A stretch of 51,455 bases of DNA from contig NZ_JBASAD010000013.1 of the NCBI RefSeq assembly GCF_049650445.1, positions 1-51,455 on the forward strand, read 5' to 3'. Shown piece after piece: positions 7,370 to 15,693 of the stretch (position 1 is its first letter; the number at the start of each line of letters is the position of its first letter). This stretch comes from Castellaniella sp049650445. GTDB lineage: Bacteria; Pseudomonadota; Gammaproteobacteria; Burkholderiales; Burkholderiaceae_B. The position numbers and the translations under genes are program-made. The notes under the pieces are model-generated. The model was not told the DNA's origin. It did no database searches and saw nothing but the letters and a program-made list of their open reading frames with translations.

Positions 7370-8841
7370 CGCCGGATGAACGGATTCGGCACGTCCAGAT
7401 CCGTGGACACCCAGACGCTCTTGGTATCCAGATATTCATGGATGGCGTCCGAGCCTGACTCGCGCCCGATGCCCGATCGCTTGTAGCCGCCGAACGGCGT
7501 CGTGAAACTGGTGGCACGGTAATTGTTGACCCAGACCGTGCCGGCCTTCAGGCGTTCCGTCACGTACAGCGCGCGATGCAGGCTGCGCGTCCAGACCGCC
7601 CCGGCCAGACCATAGAGGATGTCGTTGCCGATGCGGATGGCATCGGCCTCGTCCTTGAAGGGAATGATGCACAGCACCGGACCGAAGACTTCTTCCTGTG
7701 CGATCCGCATGCGGTTGTCCACGCCGGTGAAGATCGTGGGCTCGATGAACTGGCCCGCACCCAGGTCGGCGCGCGCCTTGCCGCCCAGCACGCATTGGGC
7801 GCCCTCGTCACGGGCGATGCGGATGTAGTCGAGAATCTTCTCGAACTGCGGCCGGGTCGAAATCGGCCCGATCTGCGTGTCGGGCTGGGTCGGATCGCCC
7901 AGCTTGGCCTTGCCGACGAAATCGACCAGGCGCCGGATCAGTTCATCGTGGATGCCTTCCTGCACCAGCACGCGCGAACCGGCCTGGCAGCTCTGGCCGG
8001 AGGCGGCGAAAATCCCCGACACGACGCCCTTGACGGCCTGGTCCAGATCGGCATCGTCGAAGATGATGTTGGGCGACTTGCCACCCAGTTCCAGGGTGAC
8101 GGTCTTGAGGTTGCGCGCGGCGGCTTCGTAGATGCGCTTGCCGGCCAGTTCGCCGCCGGTGAAGCCGATGTGGGCCACGTCGGGGTGGGATACCAGCGGT
8201 TCGCCGACCTCGGCGCCGAAACCCGTGACGACGTTGACGACGCCTGGCGGAAAACCCGCCTGCTCGAACAGCGCGGCGAACTCCACCATCGAGGCCGAAG
8301 TGAATTCCGAGGGTTTGACCACCGCCGTGCAACCGGCCGCCAGCGCCGGCGCCAGCTTCCAGCTGGTCAGGGTCAGGGGAGAGTTCCAGGGCGTGATGAT
8401 CGCCACCACCCCCTTGGCTTCGTAGCGGGTGAAGGTGAACACCCCGGTCTTGTCCGTGGGGATGACCTTGCTCTCGACCTTGTCGGCCAGGCCGGCGTAG
8501 TAATGGAAATATTCGCCCATGTAACGCACCTGGGCCACCACCTCGGAGGACAGTTTGCCGTTGTCGCGCTGCTCGATGTCCGCCAGACGCGGGGCGTGCT
8601 CGATGATGAGATCCGCCAGCCGGCGCAGCAACTGGCCGCGACGCGTGGCGGTCAGGCTGCCCCACGGCCCTTCGAAGGCTGCCTTGGCCGCCGCCACCGC
8701 AGCGTTCACGTCCGCCGCATTGCCTCGGGCGATGCGCGCCCAGGCCTCGCCCGAATACGGATTTTCGGTGTCGAAATAGTCCCCGGAAGCAGGCGGCACG
8801 CTGGCGCCGTTGATGAAATGATCGTATTTAGGCTGTGTCAT
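7366..8841 (-). CDS. NAD(P)+-dependent aldehyde dehydrogenase
   Basis: 491 residues, the standard ALDH length. Catalytic residues are visible: Asn153 in TPWNSP, Glu251 in ELGGKSP and Cys285 in GQSCQAG. NAD-binding and oligomerisation sequences are intact (GFTGGELAGKRI, EEVFGPV, PFGGYKRSGIGRE). It lies 57 bp downstream of the Gfo/Idh/MocA gene on the same strand, probably one transcript from the promoter near 10010. It converges with, and shares stop-codon bases with, the dehydratase-like gene. The substrate is not evident; an aldehyde made by an island enzyme is inferred. Confidence 0.93.
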   Translation of the reverse strand: MTQPKYDHFINGASVPPASGDYFDTENPYSGEAWARIARGNAADVNAAVAAAKAAFEGPWGSLTATRRGQLLRRLADLIIEHAPRLADIEQRDNGKLSSEVVAQVRYMGEYFHYYAGLADKVESKVIPTDKTGVFTFTRYEAKGVVAIITPWNSPLTLTSWKLAPALAAGCTAVVKPSEFTSASMVEFAALFEQAGFPPGVVNVVTGFGAEVGEPLVSHPDVAHIGFTGGELAGKRIYEAAARNLKTVTLELGGKSPNIIFDDADLDQAVKGVVSGIFAASGQSCQAGSRVLVQEGIHDELIRRLVDFVGKAKLGDPTQPDTQIGPISTRPQFEKILDYIRIARDEGAQCVLGGKARADLGAGQFIEPTIFTGVDNRMRIAQEEVFGPVLCIIPFKDEADAIRIGNDILYGLAGAVWTRSLHRALYVTERLKAGTVWVNNYRATSFTTPFGGYKRSGIGRESGSDAIHEYLDTKSVWVSTDLDVPNPFIRR

Positions 8842-8898
8842 GATGGTTTCAAACTCTTGGAATCGGATGAAAGGAATGGCGTGCGGAACGCCCGGCTG

Positions 8899-9957
8899 TC
8901 AGGCGGGCAGCGGGACGCGCACGCTGCGGCCTTCGCGGGCAGCCTCGCGAATGGCTTCCACCACTCGCAGGTTCTGCACGCCGTCGCGCACACTGACCAG
9001 CGGTTGCGCCTCGCCCCGGATGACGGCGGAAAAATGTTCGATCTGCTCGGCCAGCGGGTCCTTGCGGTGCAAATCCAGCATGTCCGTCTGGAACGGTTTC
9101 CACCACGAGCGATCCGCCTGGCTGGCATACGAGCGCAGGCGCATCGTGGGAACGGCCAGCGAACCCATCGTGCCCGCCAGGATGTAGCAATCCTCGTCGG
9201 GATAGGTGCTGTAGGCCTTGTTTTCCTGCGAGGTCTGTTCCCAGCTGCGCGGCGAAGCCGCCGTGTCCGAGAGCAGAAAGGTCCCGAGGGCTCCGCTGTC
9301 GAAGCGCAGGCTGATCGCTGCGGTGTCCTCGACCTCGAAGCCGCGCGTGGCATTCGAGACCACCGCCTGAACCTCGGTGATCTCGCCGCAAAGGGACCGC
9401 AGATTATCGATTTCATGGATCATGTTCACCAGAATGGGCCCGCCGCCCGGCTGGCGCCGCCACGGGGCCTCGGTGAAATAGTCATCCGGCTTGCAGAACA
9501 GGGCCGTACCCGTCACGGCGACGAGGCGGCCCAGGCGGCCGCTGCGCACGGTTTCGCGGGCCAGCGCCATGATGGGGCTGTGCGCGCGGTGGTGGCCCAC
9601 CAGAAACGGCACCCGGCCGCCCTCGACGGCCGCAATCAGGCGTTCGCCCGCCTCGAGCGTGTGGGCAACCGGCTTTTCTATCAGTGCCGGGACCCCGGCG
9701 GCCAGGCATTCGAGCGCCTGGTCGACGTGCATGGCATTGGGTGTGCCGATGATGATGCCATCGGGACGGGCCGTGGCCAATAGCTGGGCCAGCGTCTGGA
9801 AATAGGCCACCCCGGCCTCGTCGGCCACCGCGCGCGCCCCGGGAGCCGGGTCGACGATCGCGGAAAGCACGCAGGATTCGCTGGCCTGGATGCGCAGCAT
9901 GTGCTGCCGCCCGATGAGTCCGGCACCCAGCACGGCGATTTTGAGGCGAGTCGTCAT
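8899..9957 (-). CDS. Gfo/Idh/MocA-family oxidoreductase
   Basis: 352-residue NAD(P)-dependent dehydrogenase. The Rossmann fold starts at once (IAVLGAGLIGRQHMLRI). The family signature EKP is at 94-96 (ALIEKPVAHTLE), and the C-terminal domain has NMIHEIDNLRSL with a likely catalytic His181. The ATG at 9957 is chosen over an in-frame start 75 bp upstream, which would begin upstream of the likely transcription start. Members oxidise sugars, cyclitols and related compounds. First gene of a two-gene unit with the aldehyde dehydrogenase, under a promoter overlapped by the island palindrome. Substrate unknown. Confidence 0.88.
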   Translation of the reverse strand: MTTRLKIAVLGAGLIGRQHMLRIQASESCVLSAIVDPAPGARAVADEAGVAYFQTLAQLLATARPDGIIIGTPNAMHVDQALECLAAGVPALIEKPVAHTLEAGERLIAAVEGGRVPFLVGHHRAHSPIMALARETVRSGRLGRLVAVTGTALFCKPDDYFTEAPWRRQPGGGPILVNMIHEIDNLRSLCGEITEVQAVVSNATRGFEVEDTAAISLRFDSGALGTFLLSDTAASPRSWEQTSQENKAYSTYPDEDCYILAGTMGSLAVPTMRLRSYASQADRSWWKPFQTDMLDLHRKDPLAEQIEHFSAVIRGEAQPLVSVRDGVQNLRVVEAIREAAREGRSVRVPLPA

Positions 9958-9999
9958 GATGAGGCCCTTTCCCTTCGCGCAATCAAAAGTTCTTCCCTG

Positions 10000-10032
10000 C
10001 AGAATCTTATTCTGCTCCATAGAATAATTCAA
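10000..10032 (-). promoter_or_regulatory. Promoter and operator site A for the Gfo/Idh/MocA-ALDH unit
   Basis: On the minus strand TTGAAT (-35, 10027-10032) and TAAGAT (-10, 10004-10009) are 17 bp apart. The palindrome CAGAAT-CTT-ATTCTG (10000-10014), extended by one GC pair on each side, covers the -10 box. It is a variant of the TAGAAY-N3-RTTCTA motif found at four other island promoters, which suggests repression by the same regulator. Confidence 0.6.
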
Positions 10033-10060
10033 GCCCGGAAAAATCCCTAGGGCAATTTCA

Positions 10061-10090
10061 TTGACGCTGGCGCGCGCTCACTCCTATAGT
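10061..10090 (+). promoter_or_regulatory. Sigma-70 promoter of the quinate/shikimate dehydrogenase-TRAP operon
   Basis: TTGACG (-35, 10061-10066) and TATAGT (-10, 10085-10090) with 18-bp spacing. The expected start of transcription is near 10097, inside the palindrome at 10097-10116 and about 39 bp before the first ATG. Confidence 0.65.
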
Positions 10091-10096
10091 GCGCGG

Positions 10097-10116
10097 TATG
10101 TACCAGATGGTACATA
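10097..10116. promoter_or_regulatory. Operator-like palindrome TATGTACC-AGAT-GGTACATA
   Basis: Perfect 8-bp inverted repeat with a 4-bp spacer, lying on the predicted transcription start of the downstream operon, an ideal position for a repressor. Its sequence differs from the TAGAAC-type motif, so a different regulator is likely. The IclR protein at 4888 and the TetR protein at 19741 are local candidates. Confidence 0.6.
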
Positions 10117-10135
10117 GGCACTCAACGGAACCCTC

Positions 10136-11029
10136 ATGCGACCGGATCATGAAACCCCCGCCCTGCTGCTCGGCCTGATTGGCGAAGGCATCGGCGAATC
10201 ACTCAGCCCCACCCTGTATGAAAGCGAAGCCGCCCACCGCGGCATTCTGTGCATCTACCAGCGCATCGATCTCGACGAACTGAAGCTCGGCCCTGATCAC
10301 CTGCCTGAATTGCTGACGGCGGCCGAGCGCCTCGGCTTCGCGGGCCTGAACATCACCCACCCCTGCAAGCAGGCGGTCATTCCCCATCTGCACGAACTCT
10401 CGGACGAGGCGCGCGCGATCGGCGCCGTCAACACCGTGGTGCTGCGCAACGGCCAGCGCATCGGCCACAACACCGACCATTACGGGTTTTCGCAAAATAT
10501 GCGCGAACACCTCGGGGCACGCGAACTGGGCCGCGTCGTCCAGCTCGGCGCCGGCGGCGCCGGGGTCGCAGTCGCCGACGCGCTCCTGCGTCTGGGCGCA
10601 CACAGCCTGACCCTGTTCGACTCGGCGCCCGAACGCGCCGAGACGCTGGCGCAAACCCTGCAATCCCGCTTCCCGCAGGCGCAGGTACGCGCGGGCCACA
10701 GCCTGGCCGACGCCATGCGCGAGGCCGACGGCCTGGTCAACGCCACGCCGGTGGGCATGCGCAAGCATCCGGGCACACCGCTGCCGCCCGAGCTGCTGGA
10801 GTCGCGTCACTGGTTCTCGGAAATCATCTATTTCCCGCTGGAAACGGAACTGCTGCGCATTGCACGGCAAAAGGGCTGCCATACGGTCGACGGCCTGGGC
10901 ATGGTCGTGCACCAGGCGGCCCGGGCGTTCGAACTCTATACCGGAGGGCTGCCGGCCGATGCGCGCCGCATGGCCGCCCACGTCACCGAAACGCTGAACC
11001 GGCGCGCCGAGGCCTCGCACGTCGTCTAG
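10136..11029 (+). CDS. aroE: Quinate/shikimate dehydrogenase (AroE family, QsuD-like)
   Basis: 297 residues, predicted to oxidise quinate/shikimate to the 3-dehydro acids (or the reverse). The substrate serines lie in GESLSP (Ser22, Ser24). Catalytic Lys78 is in NITHPCKQA and Asp114 in GHNTDHYGF. The dinucleotide loop is GAGGAGVAVADAL. The PCKQ motif and the C-terminal IIYFPLETELLRIARQKGC region resemble actinobacterial catabolic QsuD more than biosynthetic AroE, and differ from the two AroE paralogues at 29047 and 30790. First gene of an operon with a TRAP transporter and a dehydroquinate dehydratase, which supports a catabolic role. Confidence 0.88.
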   Translation: MRPDHETPALLLGLIGEGIGESLSPTLYESEAAHRGILCIYQRIDLDELKLGPDHLPELLTAAERLGFAGLNITHPCKQAVIPHLHELSDEARAIGAVNTVVLRNGQRIGHNTDHYGFSQNMREHLGARELGRVVQLGAGGAGVAVADALLRLGAHSLTLFDSAPERAETLAQTLQSRFPQAQVRAGHSLADAMREADGLVNATPVGMRKHPGTPLPPELLESRHWFSEIIYFPLETELLRIARQKGCHTVDGLGMVVHQAARAFELYTGGLPADARRMAAHVTETLNRRAEASHVV

Positions 11030-11072
11030 GATCACCCCAACCGGACTGGCTACCCACTCTAGGGAGACCCCA

Positions 11073-11582
11073 TTGAACAAGTTTCTTGATATCTACATGA
11101 GAGGCCTGGAGATCCTCATCGCCGCCCTGCTGGTGGTGATGGTCGTCCTGGTCTTCGGCAACGTCGTGCTGCGCTACGGCTTCAATTCGGGCATTCTCGT
11201 TTCCGAAGAAATGTCCCGTTCGCTGTTCATCTGGGTCACGTTCCTGGGCAGCATCATCGCCCTGCGCGAAAACGCCCACCTGGGCTCAAACTTCATCATC
11301 AAACACTTCGGATCACGTGCCAAGCGATCCGCCCTGGTCGCGGGGCGTGTCATCATGCTCTACATCTGCTGGCTGATCTTCACGGGCGCGCTGACGCAGA
11401 CCCGGATCAATGCGGACGTCGCCGCTCCGATCACCGGCATGTCCATGGGCATCTTCTATGCCAGCGGCATCGTGTTCAGCGTTTCAGCCGCGCTGATCCT
11501 GCTGGGCGACATCTTCAGGCTCTCGACCTGCCCGCGCGAGGCGATCGACACATTCCTCGACGAATCCGGAGAGCACGCATGA
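11073..11582 (+). CDS. dctQ: TRAP transporter small permease (DctQ)
   Basis: 169 residues with four hydrophobic segments (about 15-35, 50-70, 90-110 and 130-150) and the DctQ-typical N-terminal amphipathic stretch. The start is TTG: AGGGAG lies 6 nt upstream, and the next ATG would remove eight residues before the first membrane helix. It overlaps the large permease gene by ATGA. It pairs with the DctM and DctP genes in the same operon for sodium-driven uptake, probably of a hydroaromatic carboxylate. Confidence 0.9.
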   Translation: MNKFLDIYMRGLEILIAALLVVMVVLVFGNVVLRYGFNSGILVSEEMSRSLFIWVTFLGSIIALRENAHLGSNFIIKHFGSRAKRSALVAGRVIMLYICWLIFTGALTQTRINADVAAPITGMSMGIFYASGIVFSVSAALILLGDIFRLSTCPREAIDTFLDESGEHA

Positions 11583-12859
11583 TTCTCACGACTTTTCTCG
11601 TCGCCCTGCTGGGCGCGATGGCCATCGGCATTCCCATCGCCTTCGCGCTGCTGATTTCCGGCGCCGCGCTGATGTGGCAACTGGACATGTTCGATGCCCA
11701 GATCCTGGCACAAAACCTGATCAACGGGGCCAACAGCTTCCCCCTGCTGGCGGTGCCTTTCTTCATGCTGGCGGGCGAAATCATGAACGTGGGCGGCCTG
11801 TCGCGGCGCATCGTGGATTTCGCCATGGCGCTGGTGGGCCACGTCAGGGGAGGCCTGGGCTACGTGACCATCATCACGGCCGTCCTGATGGCGGCGCTGT
11901 CAGGGTCCGCCGTCGCGGACGCGGCCGCCATGACCGCCCTGCTGCTGCCCATGATGACGGCGGCGGGCCACGACAGGGCGCGCTCTGCGGGCCTGATCGC
12001 CTCGGCCGGGATCATCGCGCCCATCATCCCGCCCAGCATCGGCTTCATCATCTTCGGCGTGGCCGCCAACGTATCGATCTCCAAGCTGTTCATGGCCGGC
12101 ATCTTCCCGGGGATCATGCTGGGCGCGGCGCTGTGGTTCACATGGCGCTACCTGGTGCGCCGCGAAACGCTCAACGAACCGCCTCCCCGCAAATCGCGCG
12201 CCGAGATCATGAAGGTCGCTCGCGAGGCCGCCTGGGCCATCGGCATGCCGGTGATCATCATCGTCGGCCTGCGCTTCGGGGTCTTCACCCCGACCGAAGC
12301 TGCAGTCGTGGCGGCGGTGTATGCCCTGTTCGTGTCGTTCGTGATTTATCGCGAAATGACGCTGCGTCAGCTCTACCAGGCATTCGTCACCTCGGCCAAG
12401 GTGACCGCCGTCATCATGCTGCTGGTGGCGGCCGCCATGGTCAGCGCCTGGCTGATCACCGTCGCCGGGCTGCCCGACCAGATCGTGGGCCTGCTGGATC
12501 CGTTCCTGGATCAACCCAAGCTGCTGATCGTGATCTGCATGGTGCTCATCATTCTGGTGGGTACGTCCATGGACATGACGCCCACCATTCTGATCCTGAC
12601 GCCCGTGCTGATGCCCGCCATCAAGGCAGCGGGCATCGACCCGGTGTACTTCGGCGTGCTGTTCATGATCAATACGGCCATCGGCCTGATCACCCCTCCG
12701 GTGGGCACCGTCCTGAATACCGTGGCGGGCGTGGGGCGCATCAGCATGGACGAAGTCGTCAAAGGCGTATGGCCATTCATGCTGGCCCAGCTCACCGTGC
12801 TGGCCCTGCTCGTTCTTTTCCCCGATCTCGTGCTCGTTCCCGCGAGTTGGTTCTACTGA
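11579..12859 (+). CDS. dctM: TRAP transporter large permease (DctM)
   Basis: 426 residues and strongly hydrophobic, with about 12 predicted membrane segments, the normal size for DctM. Typical sequences include VPFFMLAGEIMN, GSAVADAAAMTALLLP, IAPIIPPSIGFIIFG and ITPPVGTVLNTVAG. It forms the ion-coupled transport channel with DctQ and receives substrate from a periplasmic DctP. It is translationally coupled to DctQ and 25 bp before the first binding-protein gene. Confidence 0.95.
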   Translation: MILTTFLVALLGAMAIGIPIAFALLISGAALMWQLDMFDAQILAQNLINGANSFPLLAVPFFMLAGEIMNVGGLSRRIVDFAMALVGHVRGGLGYVTIITAVLMAALSGSAVADAAAMTALLLPMMTAAGHDRARSAGLIASAGIIAPIIPPSIGFIIFGVAANVSISKLFMAGIFPGIMLGAALWFTWRYLVRRETLNEPPPRKSRAEIMKVAREAAWAIGMPVIIIVGLRFGVFTPTEAAVVAAVYALFVSFVIYREMTLRQLYQAFVTSAKVTAVIMLLVAAAMVSAWLITVAGLPDQIVGLLDPFLDQPKLLIVICMVLIILVGTSMDMTPTILILTPVLMPAIKAAGIDPVYFGVLFMINTAIGLITPPVGTVLNTVAGVGRISMDEVVKGVWPFMLAQLTVLALLVLFPDLVLVPASWFY

Positions 12860-12884
12860 TCCCTCCACAACCCAAGGAGTCACC

Positions 12885-13898
12885 ATGAAACGTCTCATCC
12901 TTTCCTCACTGCTGGCCATGGGCCTCGGCCTGGCATCCCTGAGCGTCAGCCACGCGGCCGACATCCGCGAACATTCCATCAAGTTCGCCTCGCAGAACAA
13001 CAAGGGCCATCCCCAGGTCATGGGCATGCAGAAATTCGCCGACCTGGTGGCCCAGAAGTCCGGCAACAAGATCCGCGTGCGGCTGTTCCCCGGCGGCGTG
13101 CTGGGTGGCGACCTGGAAACCGTGTCGTCCCTGCAGGGCGGCACCATCGAAATGACCGTGCTGAACTCCGGCATCCTGCAGGCACAGATCAAGGACTTCG
13201 CCGCCTTCGACTTCCCCTTCCTGTTCAACAATGACAAGGAAGTCGATGCCCTGGTGGACGGCCCCTTCGGCCAGACGCTGCACAAGAAGCTGCAGGACAA
13301 GGGCCTGGTGGGCCTGGCGTACTTCGACCTGGGCTTTCGCAACATCACCAACGGCAAGCACGCGATCAACAAACCCGAAGACATCGCCGGCCTGAAGCTG
13401 CGCGTGATCCAGTCGCCGATCTATGTGGACGTGTTCAAGGCGCTGGGCGCCAACCCCACGCCCCTGGCCTGGCCCGAGGTCTACAACGCGCTGGAGCAGG
13501 GCGCCGTCGACGGTCAGGAAAACCCGTTCACGGTCATCCTGAACGCCAAGCTCGACGAAGTGCAGAAACACCTGGCCATCACGCGCCACATCTACAACCC
13601 CCAGTCCGTCATCATCAGCAAGAAGTTCTGGGACTCGCTCAATCCGGATGAGCAGAAGCTGATCCAGGAAGCCGCCGACGAAGCCGCCGCCTACCAGCGC
13701 AAGGTGTCCCGCGACGCCGCCCTCACGGCGCTTGAAACCCTGAAGAAGCACGGCATGCAGGTCACGGAACTGTCGCCTGCTGACCTGGACAAGATGCGCG
13801 AGATGGTCAAGCCGGTGGTCGAAAAATATACTCAGGAAGTCGGCGAAGACACCATCAAGTCGATGTACGCGGAAATCGACAAGATCCGCAAACCGTAA
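12885..13898 (+). CDS. dctP: TRAP transporter solute-binding protein (DctP), first copy
   Basis: 337 residues. A clear Sec signal peptide (MKRLILSSLLAMGLGLASL) has probable cleavage after SHA around residue 24. The mature protein has the DctP fold, including the GLKLRVIQSPIY segment with the conserved substrate-binding arginine and the AVDGQENPF motif. A good AAGGAG ribosome-binding site precedes it. It is followed by a strong intra-operon hairpin. A second binding-protein gene (14563) lies in the same operon without its own permease. Confidence 0.95.
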   Translation: MKRLILSSLLAMGLGLASLSVSHAADIREHSIKFASQNNKGHPQVMGMQKFADLVAQKSGNKIRVRLFPGGVLGGDLETVSSLQGGTIEMTVLNSGILQAQIKDFAAFDFPFLFNNDKEVDALVDGPFGQTLHKKLQDKGLVGLAYFDLGFRNITNGKHAINKPEDIAGLKLRVIQSPIYVDVFKALGANPTPLAWPEVYNALEQGAVDGQENPFTVILNAKLDEVQKHLAITRHIYNPQSVIISKKFWDSLNPDEQKLIQEAADEAAAYQRKVSRDAALTALETLKKHGMQVTELSPADLDKMREMVKPVVEKYTQEVGEDTIKSMYAEIDKIRKP

Positions 13899-13904
13899 TC
13901 GCGT

Positions 13905-13934
13905 CCGGCGCGGGTCCCCCACGACCCGCGCCGG
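13905..13934 (+). other. Intra-operon hairpin after the first DctP gene
   Basis: 12-bp perfect stem CCGGCGCGGGTC / GACCCGCGCCGG with a 6-nt loop, 7 bp after the stop codon. No T-tract follows, so it probably protects the upstream mRNA or partly attenuates transcription. That would raise binding-protein expression relative to downstream genes. Confidence 0.55.
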
Positions 13935-13971
13935 GGCGTCGATCCAGACCACGTAATACAGGAAACGTCGT

Positions 13972-14421
13972 ATGAAAATCCTCATGCTGCATGGCATCAA
14001 CCACAATATGTTCGGCAAGCGCGACCCCAAGCAATACGGGACGATCACGCTGGAACAGATCGACGCGCAACTGGCCGGCCTGGCCAAGGAACTGGGCGTC
14101 ACGATCGACAGCTACCAGACCAACTGCGAAGGCGCGATGTGTGAACGGATCCACCAGGCCTACCAGGACGGCGTGGACGCCGTCCTGATCAACGCCGGCG
14201 CCTGGACGCACTACAGCTATGGTCTGCGCGACGCGCTGGCGATCCTGACCGTGCCCATCGTCGAACTGCACATGTCCAACATCCATGCCCGCGAGGAATT
14301 CCGCCACAAGTCGGTCTTCGCGGAAATCGCCCTGGGCCAGATCTGCGGCTTCGGCGTGGACAGCTACCTGCTGGCCCTGCGCGCCGCCGTGTCGGCGGCC
14401 AAGGCCCGGCAAGCAGGCTGA
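13972..14421 (+). CDS. aroQ: Type II 3-dehydroquinate dehydratase
   Basis: 149 residues, dodecamer-forming type II dehydroquinase, converting 3-dehydroquinate to 3-dehydroshikimate. All expected active-site residues can be placed: Asn10, Arg17, catalytic Tyr22 (GKRDPKQYG), Asn74 and His80 (NAGAWTH), His105 and Arg111 (SNIHAREEFR). The usual HGPNLN loop has become HGINHN, and TSVALRDAL has become YSYGLRDAL, which points to a divergent catabolic copy. It lies between two TRAP binding-protein genes and downstream of a quinate/shikimate dehydrogenase, as expected for the quinate branch. An AGGAAA ribosome-binding site precedes the ATG. Confidence 0.93.
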   Translation: MKILMLHGINHNMFGKRDPKQYGTITLEQIDAQLAGLAKELGVTIDSYQTNCEGAMCERIHQAYQDGVDAVLINAGAWTHYSYGLRDALAILTVPIVELHMSNIHAREEFRHKSVFAEIALGQICGFGVDSYLLALRAAVSAAKARQAG

Positions 14422-14562
14422 TCCGCAGCACGCGTCACGCCGCACACATCACTGAACGCGCCGGGCGCACGACTTGCCACGGTGAACGAGGAACGAAGGC
14501 GGATGAGTCTCCCTCATCCCCCTCCTCGGAGAGGATCACCCCATGACAGGAGACAAAACCCC

Positions 14563-15570
14563 ATGAAAAAACTGCTCACCCTCACGCTGATCGGCGCCTG
14601 CGCTGCATTCCTGGCCAGCGCGCCGGCACAGGCCGACACGCCGGTGCGCACGATCAAATTCGGCCATCTGAACAACACCGACCACCCCGTCAGCTTCGGG
14701 GCCCAGAAATTCGCCAAGCTGCTGGAAGAAAAAAGCGGCGGCAAACTCAAGGTCAAGGAATTCCCGGCCTCCACCCTGGGCAGCGAACTGCAGCAGCAGT
14801 CGGCCCTGCAAGGCGGCGTCCAGGAAATGTCCGCCCCCGCAACCACGTCCGTGGCCGGGATCGTCAAGGAGTTCGGCCTGGTCGACTTCCCCTTCTCCGT
14901 CTCCTCGTTCGAGGAGGCCGATGCGCTGCTCGATGGCCCATTCGGACAGGCACTGATCGACAAGCTGCCGGAAAAAGGGCTGGTCGCGCTCGGATACTGG
15001 GACCTGGGCTTTCGCAACGTCACCAACAGCAAGCACCCGGTCACCAAGACCGAAGACCTCGCGGGCCTCAAGATCCGCGTGATTCCGAATCCGGTGTTCC
15101 TCAAGACGTTCGAAGCGCTGGGCGCCAATCCGCTGCCCCTGACGTTCGGCGAACTGTACAACGCCATGGAATCCAAGGCGGTGGACGGCCAGGAGAATCC
15201 GTTCTCGGTCATTCTGTCGAACAAGATGTACGAGGTCCAGAAATACGTCAGCGCGACCAACCACGTCTACGCGGCCAACATTGTCCTGGTCAGCAAGAAG
15301 TTCTGGGACACGCTGTCCCCGCAGGAACAGCAGTGGATGCGTGAAACGGCGGATGAAACACGCGCCTACCAACGCAAGGTCAGCCGCGAAGTCGCGCAAA
15401 AGGCGGTCGACCAGCTCAAGGCTCACGGCATGGCGTACAACGATGTGGCGCCCGAAGAGCGCCTGCGCATGCGCAACACGGCCCAACCCGTGCTCGACCA
15501 GTTCACTGCCGAGTACGACCCGGCCATCGTGAAGCTGTACAAGGACGAACTGGCACGCATCCAGAAATAG
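14563..15570 (+). CDS. dctP: TRAP transporter solute-binding protein (DctP), second copy
   Basis: 335 residues. Signal peptide MKKLLTLTLIGACAAFLASA with cleavage likely after AQA near residue 24. It is paralogous to the gene at 12885 throughout (YWDLGFRNVTN against YFDLGFRNITN, and both have VDGQENPF). The ATG at 14563 is chosen over an upstream in-frame ATG because AGGAGA lies 9 nt before it and the signal peptide starts here. Last gene of the operon before a strong terminator. Two binding proteins for one QM pair suggests a widened substrate range. Confidence 0.94.
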   Translation: MKKLLTLTLIGACAAFLASAPAQADTPVRTIKFGHLNNTDHPVSFGAQKFAKLLEEKSGGKLKVKEFPASTLGSELQQQSALQGGVQEMSAPATTSVAGIVKEFGLVDFPFSVSSFEEADALLDGPFGQALIDKLPEKGLVALGYWDLGFRNVTNSKHPVTKTEDLAGLKIRVIPNPVFLKTFEALGANPLPLTFGELYNAMESKAVDGQENPFSVILSNKMYEVQKYVSATNHVYAANIVLVSKKFWDTLSPQEQQWMRETADETRAYQRKVSREVAQKAVDQLKAHGMAYNDVAPEERLRMRNTAQPVLDQFTAEYDPAIVKLYKDELARIQK

Positions 15571-15618
15571 CGCGGACTGCGCGAACCCTTAGGCCCCTGC
15601 GGGGGCCGTCCCGACGAC

Positions 15619-15648
15619 ACGAGGGGGCGCCGCAAGGCGCCCCCTCGT
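15619..15648 (+). terminator. Terminator between convergent TRAP and CaiB operons
   Basis: 13-bp stem (core CGAGGGGGCGCC / GGCGCCCCCTCG) with a GCAA tetraloop, followed on the plus strand by CGTTTC. A smaller hairpin (GGCCCC-TGC-GGGGCC region near 15592) precedes it. It lies between two converging transcription units and could act in both directions; the short T-run makes its strength uncertain. Confidence 0.65.
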
Positions 15649-15693
15649 CGTTTCAGGCAGTGGCCCAGGCGGACTGCCGCCTCAAGGCGGCCC

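Noticed and set aside
7576..9783. 735-codon open frame spanning aldehyde dehydrogenase and Gfo/Idh/MocA genes on the opposite strand
   Set aside because: It crosses two clear minus-strand genes with intact catalytic motifs; its own translation has no family features.
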